Assembly (NCBI GenBank): GCA_014526335.1
Contig: JACTAT010000027.1
Coordinates: forward strand, 4,831,770 to 4,895,769
Source of the DNA: Chrysaora quinquecirrha
Lineage: Eukaryota > Cnidaria > Scyphozoa > Semaeostomeae > Pelagiidae
Reading direction: 5' to 3'
DNA length: 64,000 bases
Part shown: in pieces, positions 56,540 through 64,000 of the stretch
Numbering within the stretch: position 1 is the stretch's first letter
Layout of the letters: each line of letters starts with the position of its first letter
The notes under the pieces: generated by a model
The model's input: only the letters and a program-made list of their open reading frames with translations
What the model was told of the DNA's origin: nothing
Database searches by the model: none
Position numbers and translations under genes: made by a program

Positions 56540-57601
56540 AAAAATAAGAAGGAAACTGAAGAATTTAGGGTTTCCTGGAATTTTTCCTACTGTTTTAAAA
56601 AAAATTTGAGTACTATTGCATATGGTCCCATATGGACCAAACTTCAGCTGGCATGTTGATGGTGAGTATGAGTAGAGTATCATGATCGTAGTGTTGCAAA
56701 AGCAATTGCAATTAATTTTCAAAAAAACTTCTGTTTGTACATGCTTTGCTGTTTATGACCTTTGAACCTATGTGAATAATTTTTTAAATCAAGTTAATTA
56801 TCCTTTGATACTTTTGTTAATAACCCTTTCTTAATGTTGTAGACCATTTTATCTTTATATCTTGAGGTTATGAAAAACTGAAGCCCCATGGATTCTCCAT
56901 CCATGGGACGATTTATGGCTAAAGCAGAAAATATTTGTGATTGGAAGTTGTGAAGTCAAATAATTCTGTAATAATGCTGTCTGTTCCTGTACAACTTTAC
57001 CTCGACTGTGAAGACATAAAAGGATCCCTGTTTTGCTGGGAACTGATTGTGGAACAGAGAATGTATTAATTGTTTGAGCCAAAAGCTTATTCTGCAGAAA
57101 TGGTGATGACCAGTTTTATGATGACAGATCACGAAGGCATGGTTCCACTCTTTCAAACTAGAGAAAAGAGAGCTCATGGTCTGTTGTAGGTGAGGCAGCT
57201 CTACTTTTTGGAATGACCTGTTCAAAAGTCTTAGTGATTAGGGCTGTCTCAATACTAGCAGCAAGCTACATCTTGAGGTTATGTGGTTCTATTTTAATGC
57301 AGTGTTGCAAAATTCGGACAATCTTAGACATCCCTGGAACACTCATCATATCAGAAAGTCATGAACATCAATAGTGAATGGTATTCCAGATATTCTATAT
57401 TTTGATCCTGAAGAATCTGGTGCAGATGAATGCAAATCTCCAATGCCAAACCTTGATGGCATAAGAGATGTTGAGTCTGCACTTGAATTTAATGAGAATA
57501 CAACCCCTTATTCAGACTACATTGACTATACCAGTAATATGACAGACATAAGAGAACCACAAACAACAGATGAAGCATTTAACTTGTACATTGCTTATTA
57601 G
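56540..57601 (+). pseudogene. IS3-like DDE transposase, decayed paralogue 2, with intron
   Basis: Pieces: IRRKLKNLGFPG (HTH end, about 56548-56583); YGPNFSWHVDG ending at a GTGAGT donor (about 56630-56665); after an intron, GYEKLKPHGFSIHGTI from an acceptor near 56867; GTDCGTENVL (about 57040-57070, second D region); and NTHHIRKS followed, after a break, by VNGIPDILYFDPEES (57345-57420) with an acidic tail to 57601. The catalytic Glu block is not recognisable. Same family as 26651-27979. Confidence 0.65.
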
Positions 57602-58050
57602 AATAGCAAAACAAAACTAATTTTTTACTACAAAAACAGTATTATGGTGAATCATGCAAAACTGTTTAGTCAGGTTGCTACAGGACAGAAACAAAGGGTC
57701 ATACATCACAGAAACAATGGAAGTCCAATTTCCATAGCTCCTAAGTGTTCAAAAGAGCAGGTTGGAAATGCTAAGGGCTTGAACAATATTTATTATTCTA
57801 CAAAAAATACAAAATTTTTTTCTTAATAAATTTCGTCCTTTTTAATCCACTTCCTGCAGCAAAAACAGGTCCACAATAAATTGGATGATGTTTCCCTTTT
57901 GTCAGTACCCCCAACCTACTTTCATTCGACCAATCAAAAGTTATCATGTTATTTCTTTTGTCTTTTCAATCCAATTTGTTTTACTTCCTTTACTTGATTG
58001 ATCCAATCAGATTCACCTTCTCGGGTCCTTCCACATAGCAGGCTGGGAGG
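57602..58050. other. non-coding; upstream region of the repeat ORF
   Basis: No coding signal. Contains a CCAATCAG box at 58003-58010 and ends close to a TATA-like sequence. Confidence 0.4.
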
Positions 58051-58062
58051 ATATAAATACTA
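58003..58062 (+). promoter_or_regulatory. candidate RNA polymerase II core promoter (CCAAT and TATA)
   Basis: CCAATCAG at about 58003 and GATATAAATACT at about 58050-58061, 45-50 bp upstream of the ATG at 58107. Spacing is plausible for a functional promoter, but the motifs are short and no expression can be inferred. Confidence 0.35.
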
Positions 58063-58106
58063 GAGGGGGGCTCACAGGAAACACTTCTTTCCCAAGACAG
58101 ATTACA

Positions 58107-58388
58107 ATGGAACACCCTGTGACCGAAAATCAGTACAAAGGGTGTACAAAGCTTGTTTTGAGATACTCAAAGTTAATTTTTGCGATGTACAAAGTTCATT
58201 TCACAATGTACAAAGTTTTCTTTGCAATGTATGAAGTTTATTTTCACAATGTACAAAGTATATTTTCGCCATGTACAAAGTTCATTTTGCTATCTACAAA
58301 GTTTATTTTATTATGTACAAAGTTTATTTTGGGGTGTACAAAGTCTTTTGATGGTGTTCAGGTGAACAAAGTTTACGCATTCAAATGA
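58107..58388 (+). CDS. hypothetical 93-aa ORF made of 7-residue repeats
   Basis: From about 58140 the DNA is a tandem repeat of 21-22 bp (ATGTACAAAGTTxATTTxxCA), about ten copies. The period of 21 gives heptapeptides (MYKVHFT, MYKVFFA, MYEVYFH) until a 22-bp unit shifts the phase to (C/S)TKFILL repeats. The ORF survives both phases. It starts soon after a CCAAT/TATA pair. No family is recognised; it may simply be a minisatellite with an incidental ORF. Confidence 0.25.
   Translation: MEHPVTENQYKGCTKLVLRYSKLIFAMYKVHFTMYKVFFAMYEVYFHNVQSIFSPCTKFILLSTKFILLCTKFILGCTKSFDGVQVNKVYAFK
58135..58375 (+). repeat. 21-22-bp minisatellite, ~10 copies
   Basis: Units of the form GTACAAAGTTTATTTT plus about 5 variable bases, directly visible. 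Confidence 0.85.
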
Positions 58389-58584
58389 GGTCAGCCTCTT
58401 TACGATTCATTTTCTGTGCTGTGATCTTAAGTCCTGGAATTTCGAATCAATGTTTTGAATTTGGAATTCCCCATCTTATCTGTATTTCTTCAATGAAGTA
58501 AAATGGCGGACAAAGTAAGTAAGATGATCTTAAATTATTACTTCTATTTGGGGTATGAGTATAATATGATATTATTATTCCTGA

Positions 58585-59075
58585 AGCGATATCACAACAT
58601 TGAATTCAGCATGAGAACACTCAAGAGATGACTGGAAAGTTATGAGTTAAAAAGGAGAGAAGGTAAATACGATGAGCACCATGCTCACAAATTTATAGCT
58701 TTAGAAATGGAAGGTCCTGTTTGAGACCTGAAAGGCTATGGAGATATGTGGGACATATTTGGTACAAAATATCGAACAGTAGTTTCAACCAAAATGGTTG
58801 CTGATGTTCTGAGAGAGATAAACTCAGATACCTCGAACATGTGCCAGTCCAAAAGATTGGCGAGTAGAAGATATTTCTCATATGGCCCTAATCATGCATT
58901 GCATGTAGATACTAACTGAAATTTTCACTTTTTATATGCTGCACAAGCTCCTATGCAGACCCCTTGATTGAGTAGACCTTAAAAATATGAAACTGAATTC
59001 TATCCTTTCAGGATATGACAAGTTGAAGCCATTCGGCTTCCCAATACATGGTGCCATAGATGGCTTCTCCTAAAG
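58585..59075 (+). pseudogene. IS3-like DDE transposase, decayed paralogue 3, with intron
   Basis: Exon part: FSMRTLKR, then after a stop SYELKRREG; GYGDMWDIFGTKYRTVVSTKMVADVLREINSDTSN (IS3-like second HTH); RRYFSYGPNHALHVD, ending at about 58910. An intron follows with an acceptor CTATCCTTTCAG, then GYDKLKPFGFPIHGAIDGFS to a stop at about 59070. The rest of the core is lost. The Ty3/Gypsy LTR begins 83 bp further on. Two or more stops are in the exon. Confidence 0.7.
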
Positions 59076-59157
59076 GATCTTGTTGCCAAAAATTCTCAGA
59101 GAATCTTCCCAAAGATTTCTCCTCCATACCCCTTAGCATCAATTTTTATACTGGAAA

Positions 59158-59336
59158 TGTAGAGTCCCCCTTAGTGCACCCAGTCTTTTTATGGTCATGT
59201 GATTCTGTAGTATAAATACCTCATTATTCAAGATCATAGATCATTAGATCATTATTCTAAGATCATTCTAAGATCATTATTCATTTACAGTCGTTGGCAG
59301 TAAGCTAAACTTCTCTTTCTTGAATATAGTAACTAA
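59158..59336 (+). repeat. 5' LTR, 179 bp
   Basis: Starts TGTAGAGTCCCCCTTAGTGC. Contains a TATAAAT box and an AGATCATT short-repeat expansion (about 38 bp) absent from the 3' LTR. The transition to internal sequence is placed after AGTAACTAA. Confidence 0.8.
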
Positions 59337-59361
59337 CATTTCTGTAACTGAATAATCAAAC

Positions 59362-60236
59362 ATGGATACGAAAATAAAAGCCCTCGATGGGACTGGTGAT
59401 GTGATGTGATGGGACTGGGGACTGGTGATGTTTATTGAGAAGTTGCATGGTATTTGTCACTGAAGGGATACGATGGGGAGAAAGCTGCTCAGAATTTGGC
59501 AAGCAAACTAGAGGGTTGTGCCTTCGATGTTTATCTCAGATTATCCACAGTCGACAGAAAAGATGCAAGTAAGATAAAGTCTGAATTGCTGAAAGAGTTT
59601 GAAACAGAGAATTTGGATGGAGAAGCTGCAATAGTGGAGTTGAATAATCGGAGACGAAAGTCAGATGAATCAGCACAAACCTTGGCTTATAAAATAATCG
59701 AATTAGTCAAGCTGGCCTACCCTTCCTTCGACCACAGCGTATGCAAGACAATTGCAAAAGATTATTTTTTGAAAGGTGTTCATCCAAAGATGCAAATTGC
59801 CTTGAAATCTCTGCCAAGTTTCATTGATGCCAATATTGACAAGCTGGCAACAGAGACAATGAGATTACAAATAGCCGGTATTGATTCATTTGCATCTAAT
59901 AAAGCGCCAGAATGCATGGCCGTTGAAAGCCCATCAGTTGTTGACGCAATTGCTGAAAAAGTGATTGAAAAATTGAAAGGAACATCGATAGACATTCATG
60001 GGAGCAACGACAGGGTATCCAAGAAACTGCAACTGCAAATTATGTTGGAAATCAACGAAGTGGGAACCAAAGAAGAGGAAGACGAGGTAATTTTCCCAAC
60101 AAATCTTATCAGCTTAGGGCCGGAAATCAGGGAAATAATTGTCCTTTCCAAAGAGGGAGAAAATGTCGAACCTGGGAAAGTTCAGAGCATTTTTCCGTTA
60201 AGTTTGCAATGCTCTATTAGACACCAGAGCCAGTAG
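59362..60236 (+). pseudogene. Ty3/Gypsy Gag-like protein, frameshifted
   Basis: The likely original start is ATG at 59362, but a duplicated GGGACTGGTGATG stretch (about 59388-59432) introduces a stop. The open part from about 59454 is helical capsid-like (YDGEKAAQNLASKLEGCAFDVYLRL, ELLKEFE, ESAQTLAYKIIELVKLAYP). Near 60025 a frame change hides an Arg/Gly/Asn-rich nucleocapsid-like stretch. No zinc knuckle is visible. Confidence 0.7.
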
Positions 60237-60480
60237 CTCTTTAATTGATCTCGGCAGCTTACAAACACTAAGTTTAGACACAAATATTATCGGAAGTAAT
60301 CATGATTTAGTTGATGCATCTGGTCATGCAATCGATATAATCGGATCTGTGTTAGTGACAATAACCTTAGGCACTGTAAGCATGAAGCAGAATTTGAAAG
60401 TTCTTAATGCCAAAACGTACAAACATTATTGGGCAGAAATTTCCTTTCAAATTTTGGAACAGTCGAATTTGCCATGATCG
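60200..60480 (+). pseudogene. retropepsin-like aspartic protease remnant
   Basis: ALLDTRASSSLIDLG corresponds to the retropepsin active-site loop, with Gly of D-T/S-G replaced by Arg. It is followed by a flap-like DLVDASGHAIDIIGSV. It is in a frame different from the gag end. Confidence 0.65.
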
Positions 60481-60799
60481 ATAATATAGTAAAACTGGGT
60501 AAAGAGTGGTTTCTATGTGTTTCTTCAAAACAAAAGAGCCAGTCAGAGTACAAAACAATGTTTTATTGCCTTCACGTTCTGAAAGCATCGTTAATGTAAA
60601 TGCAGTAACTTATTATCTTTGATAACTGCAGATTTTGAGCCTAAGCCTATCGTTGGAGCAATGGGTGTAATCCCAGATTTGGATGGTGTTTTCCAGATTA
60701 CCTTATTGAATGTTAACAATGACAATATAACGCTGCATTCCAGGAAATATGTTGGTAATTTAACCAAGGTGAGCGAAACTGTTTCCAAAGTCGATTTAA

Positions 60800-61969
60800 A
60801 TGAAACCAAGAGTCCAACAAGTCTTCTCTGCCAATGAAAAAGATCAGTTAATGGCATTACTTTCCAAATACGGAGATATTTTTGCTTCTAATCCAAGGAA
60901 ACCGACACCCGTACGGAATATGACGCATTGTATAATCACAGAGGACGCTCAACCAGTGCGAATGAAGCCTTACCGTATTCCCCACGCTTGGGACAAAGAA
61001 GTAAGCAATCAAGTGCAACAAATGCTTGATAACAGCATCATTCGACCATCTGCATCGCCGTGGAATGCCCCAGTTATCCTCGTAAAAAAGAAAGACGACT
61101 CTATGCATTTTGTTTGCGATTTTCGTGGGCTTCATAATGTAACCAAGAAGGATTGCTACCCGCTACCACATATTCGTGATGTGATCGACCAAATGCAAGG
61201 AGCAAAATTCTGGACAACTCTGGATGCTGCTTCTGCATATTGGTCGATGCTAGTAGCAGAAGAAGACAAAGAAAAAACTGCGTTTTCTGTGCCAAGAGGG
61301 AAATTTGAACTCAACCTCACCCAATATGGGCTATGTAACGCCGGAGCATCCTACCAACGGATGATGGATATCACTTTATCAGGACTTCCTTCAGATCGCG
61401 TTTTAGCTTACATGGACAACATTGTAATCTTCAGTGGAAATTTCCAAGAACATCTCCATAATCTTGAACAAGTGTTCCAACGATTGCAATCGTCGGGGAT
61501 ATCACTTAAGCTCTCACAGTGTGTTTTTGCCAGTGACAAGGTTAATTTTCTAGGTTTTCAGCTTTCGAATAGAGGAATTAAGCCACAAACCCGTCTTACG
61601 GAAGCAATTGACAATTATAAACGCCCACAAACTAGGAAGGAATTAAAAGGATTTCTAGGCTTAGCCGGATTTTACAGGTCGTTTATTCAGAATTTCGCCG
61701 ATATTTGTCAACCTTTAAATAAGCTAACTAGCGAAACTGTTCCCTTCCAATGGGATGATTCCTGTGAAGCTGCCTTCTCTATTTTAAAACAGAAACTGTC
61801 ATCCCAGCCAGTTTTAAGCTTCCCGCAATTAGGAAAACCGTTTATTCTCGAAGTTGATGCTAGCAACCATGCAGCTGGCGGAGTTTTATCACAAGTTGGA
61901 AGCGATGATCGTATACATCCAATAGCGTACTTCTCTACAGCGTTACAATCTTCGCAAAAGAGCTGGTAG
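60800..61969 (+). pseudogene. Ty3/Gypsy reverse transcriptase and RNase H (first part)
   Basis: 389 open codons. RT motifs: SPWNAPVILVKKKD, VCDFRGLHNVTKKDCYPLPHI, FWTTLDAASAYW, TAFSVPRGKFELNLTQYGL and AYMDNIVIFS. The usual YxDD is YMDN here, so a catalytic Asp is lost. RNase H begins with FILEVDASNHAAGGVLSQ. A TAG at 61967-61969 interrupts it. Confidence 0.85.
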
Positions 61970-62304
61970 GCAACCCACAAGGAAGCATAGTGTGCGCAGT
62001 CAGACATTGGCACGTTTATCTTGTAGGCGCGAGGTTTGTTTTTAAGTCTGACCATAATCCTCTTACACATCTGCGTGAACAGAAGGATCCACGTGGTAAG
62101 TTCGCTTGTTGGCTATCTGAGTTAGAAGAGTTTGACTATTCCATCCAATACATTCCGGGTAAACTCAATATCAAAGCCGATGCCCTATTGAGAAATCAAG
62201 CGGCAAGTCAAGTTCAGCCATCAACCGACTTTGAAGAAAAGGTATATGCTCTGTTCGTTAATCAGGATAGTTTTAGTGTTCAGTTGAAAGAGGAACAATC
62301 GTGA
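61970..62304 (+). pseudogene. RNase H second part
   Basis: Continues in the next frame: RHWHVYLVGARFVFKSDHNPLTHL, WLSELEEFDYSIQYIPGKLNIKADAL. The SDHxPL and G-K-x-N-x-x-AD-x-LSR-type blocks are conserved, the last as LLRN. Confidence 0.75.
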
Positions 62305-62379
62305 GATCCCTTGATTTCAGATGCCACAAAATGTGTTCTGAAGGGAAAAAAATTTCATCAGGCAAATTGAAAAGAGTTC

Positions 62380-63431
62380 GTTGCAGCTGCGTGTCAGTGA
62401 TGGTTTGCTTACAAAATCCGGCTGCCCTGTCATTGCTCCTTCCTTACGAAAAGTTATCATCACAGAATACCACAACATTGCTCATTTTGGCACCGACAAA
62501 GTGTATTCGTTGTTAAAAGACCGTTATTATTGGCCAAGTATGTTCAATTACATCAAGCTGTTTTGTCAAGGCTGTGAATGCCTTACTTAGACATTGGATT
62601 TATGTTCATGGCAGCCCTCTATATCTCCTGTCAGATCAAGGCTCAAATGTTGACAGAGAAATTATGGCACATGTCTGTAATAAGCTCGGAATTGAAAAGC
62701 GTAGATCTTCTGCTTATCATAGTCAGGGTAATGGCTTTGCTGAGAGAAATATCCGCACTGTCAAAGATTTATTGCGTGCTGTTCTGTTACATCATCGCCT
62801 TCAACAAATCAAATGGCGTTTAATATTGCATGGATTAGTGTTTGCTTTAAACGCCAGCGAAAGCAAAGCAACCTACTGCGTTCCCTACAACGTGGTTTTC
62901 GGCAGATCCGTCATCTTACCTCAAGACATTGCTTTCGACAATGCAACACCAGACCAGCACGTCAAAATTCTGCCAGCAGACTTCCAATATGCAACCAGTT
63001 TGTTATTGAAAGATATGTTCTCTAATGTAGTCGATAATTTGGAGATTAGTAAGCGGAAGATGCAGCAACATTATAATCGAAATATCCGTTTTATTGATTA
63101 CACTGAGGGTCAGCAAGTTTGGCTGAAAGTAAAGCATTACAAGACAGGCGACAACCGCAAATTGGCAACCCGCAGAGAAGGTCCATGGACGATCATAGCT
63201 AAGTTACCGAACAGTGTAAATTTTCAGATCGAGAACTCTCGCAATGAAGAATTGAATTCAAGTGAAAGTGAACATTCAGGCAGCAGCGATTATTCAGATT
63301 CGTATTCAGATTCTGATTCCAGTGTAAGCGATGAGGTCGAAAATGATGGTTTCAACAGAGATCGACCAAGAAGACTGCAACAACATCGATTTTTGCCAGA
63401 CACTATTCCTTGGGGTGCACTTTGTGTTTAG
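62380..63431 (+). pseudogene. Ty3/Gypsy integrase with an internal deletion
   Basis: The zinc-binding HHCC domain is present (HNIAHFGTDKVYSLLKDRYYW...CQGCECL) and ends at 62588. The second part, from 62574 in another frame, starts at RHWIYVHGSPLYLLSDQGSNVD (second catalytic D) and includes YHSQGNGFAERN (catalytic E). The first Asp and about 70-80 residues between are missing. The tail holds a DNA-binding region (QQVWLKVKHYKTGDNRKLATRREGPW) and a Ser/Asp-rich end (SESEHSGSSDYSDSYSDSDS). Confidence 0.8.
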
Positions 63432-63464
63432 TTAAAGTTCATTGTATTAGAACTTAGTTTATTT

Positions 63465-63477
63465 AGGAGGGGAGAAA
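63465..63477 (+). promoter_or_regulatory. polypurine tract of the LTR element
   Basis: AGGAGGGGAGAAA directly before the 3' LTR, where plus-strand DNA synthesis is normally primed. Confidence 0.7.
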
Positions 63478-63618
63478 TGTAGAGTCCCCCTTAGTGCACC
63501 CTGTCTTTTTATGGTCATGTGATTCTGTAGTATAAATACCTTGTTAGTTCTAAGATCATTATTCAGTTACAGTCGTTCACAGTAAGCTAAACTTCTCTTT
63601 CTTGAATATAGTAACTAA
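63478..63618 (+). repeat. 3' LTR, 141 bp
   Basis: Same sequence as the 5' LTR apart from a few substitutions and the absence of the AGATCATT expansion. Confidence 0.8.
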
Positions 63619-63800
63619 GAGCAAATAGATTCTCCAACAGAGATATGCGAGAAAATGAATTTTGCAATTAATAAATATGTTTCTACTCTTCTTGTATAGA
63701 AACTGATCTACTGGGGCAATAGCTTGAACAGAATATGCAACAAACTTTGCTGTTCAGTATTGGTCTCTTCCACATGTGTGCATGAACTCATGAAAACTTC

Positions 63801-63990
63801 TTAAATTTCAACAGCATCCAATGAGTCCTCACTGTCATCGCTGACCACAAGCTGACAGTAGGCATGGTAGGTTGAAGTACATATCCCTGGTGGACCTGCA
63901 TTGTCGAAACTTGTTTATATCAAAATTGAACAAAGCTTCACCAGTTGAGTCACCACGAACCTTTGAAGACAAATGCAAACATTTGATTGT
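63801..63990 (-). CDS. possible terminal exon of an unidentified gene
   Basis: The minus strand reads RGDSTGEALFNFDINKF and, after a one-base frame change or a splice acceptor (AATGCAG^GTCC at 63895), AGPPGICTSTYHAYCQLVV and an acidic end to a stop at 63801. The composition looks conserved but I recognise no family, and it runs towards the window edge. Confidence 0.25.
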
Positions 63991-64000
63991 AGCATATTAC

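Larger units (their letters stand above)
59158..63618 (+). mobile_element. Ty3/Gypsy LTR retrotransposon, defective
   Basis: Two LTRs (59158-59336 and 63478-63618) bracket gag, protease, RT, RNase H and integrase remnants in Ty3/Gypsy order. A purine tract (AGGAGGGGAGAAA) ends just before the 3' LTR. No convincing target-site duplication was found outside the LTRs. The copy is defective in every gene but the LTRs are still very similar, so it is fairly young or spread in trans. Confidence 0.85.

Noticed and set aside
57374..57601. Independent small gene
   Set aside because: The beginning matches the C-terminal tail of the IS3-like transposase paralogue, so it is part of that pseudogene.
59158..63618. 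5-bp target duplication of the Gypsy element
   Set aside because: The bases before 59158 and after 63618 do not match, so a duplication could not be supported.

Overview
The window is AT-rich metazoan nuclear DNA made almost entirely of transposable elements, most of them decayed and several nested in one another. Introns with GT/AG borders, MADF-BESS plus HARBI1 gene pairs, Penelope-like, Ty3/Gypsy, Pao, LINE, P-type and pogo-type remnants, HECT genes and the CXC/PIN-like protein family together suggest an invertebrate, most likely a cnidarian. That assignment is inference. I see no convincing complete single-copy host gene and no rRNA or tRNA gene.

Layout. 1-4.7 kb: an SGNH-hydrolase-like scrap, the 3' exon of a RecQ-type helicase, and a convergent DUF6589-like last exon. 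4.76-9.93 kb: a 5.2 kb DNA element with short inverted ends, a TTA direct repeat and subterminal TGACGTCA palindromes. It encodes a large decayed protein with an N-terminal zinc cluster, a PIN/FEN-like region and a C-terminal CXC cluster. 10-13.5 kb: two nearly identical MITEs and a minisatellite. 13.7-16 kb: an ankyrin-repeat gene remnant on the minus strand. 18.8-20.7 kb: a decayed P-element (THAP9-like) transposase, a LINE endonuclease scrap and a perfect 138-bp palindrome.

21.0-25.9 kb: a decayed pogo/Tigger-like transposase gene interrupted near its 3' end by a structurally intact 3.18 kb PIF/Harbinger element (22665-25846). The Harbinger has a TTA target duplication, a MADF-BESS gene and a two-exon HARBI1-type transposase. 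Removing it restores the pogo reading frame. 26.04-31.58 kb: the most interesting object. It is a 5.54 kb element with matching termini, a 6-bp GATAAT target duplication and inverted arrays of a 20-bp minisatellite just inside each end. It carries an intact IS3-like DDE transposase (442 aa) and a convergent multi-exon zinc-ribbon/HECT ubiquitin-ligase gene. Two decayed relatives of this transposase lie at 56.5-57.6 and 58.6-59.1 kb and share an intron position that the intact copy lacks.

34.7-35.1 kb: a Pao/BEL integrase tail. 36.6-43.8 kb: gene-poor. 44.1-48.5 kb: a Penelope-like element (GIY-YIG type) inserted into a 161-bp tandem array. It has pseudo-LTRs, an inverted truncated copy and hammerhead-ribozyme-like motifs. 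49.4-52.1 kb: a heavily decayed LINE on the minus strand. 53.9-56.0 kb: a second, decayed Harbinger pair. 59.16-63.62 kb: a defective Ty3/Gypsy LTR retrotransposon with two LTRs. The right edge holds a possible unidentified exon.
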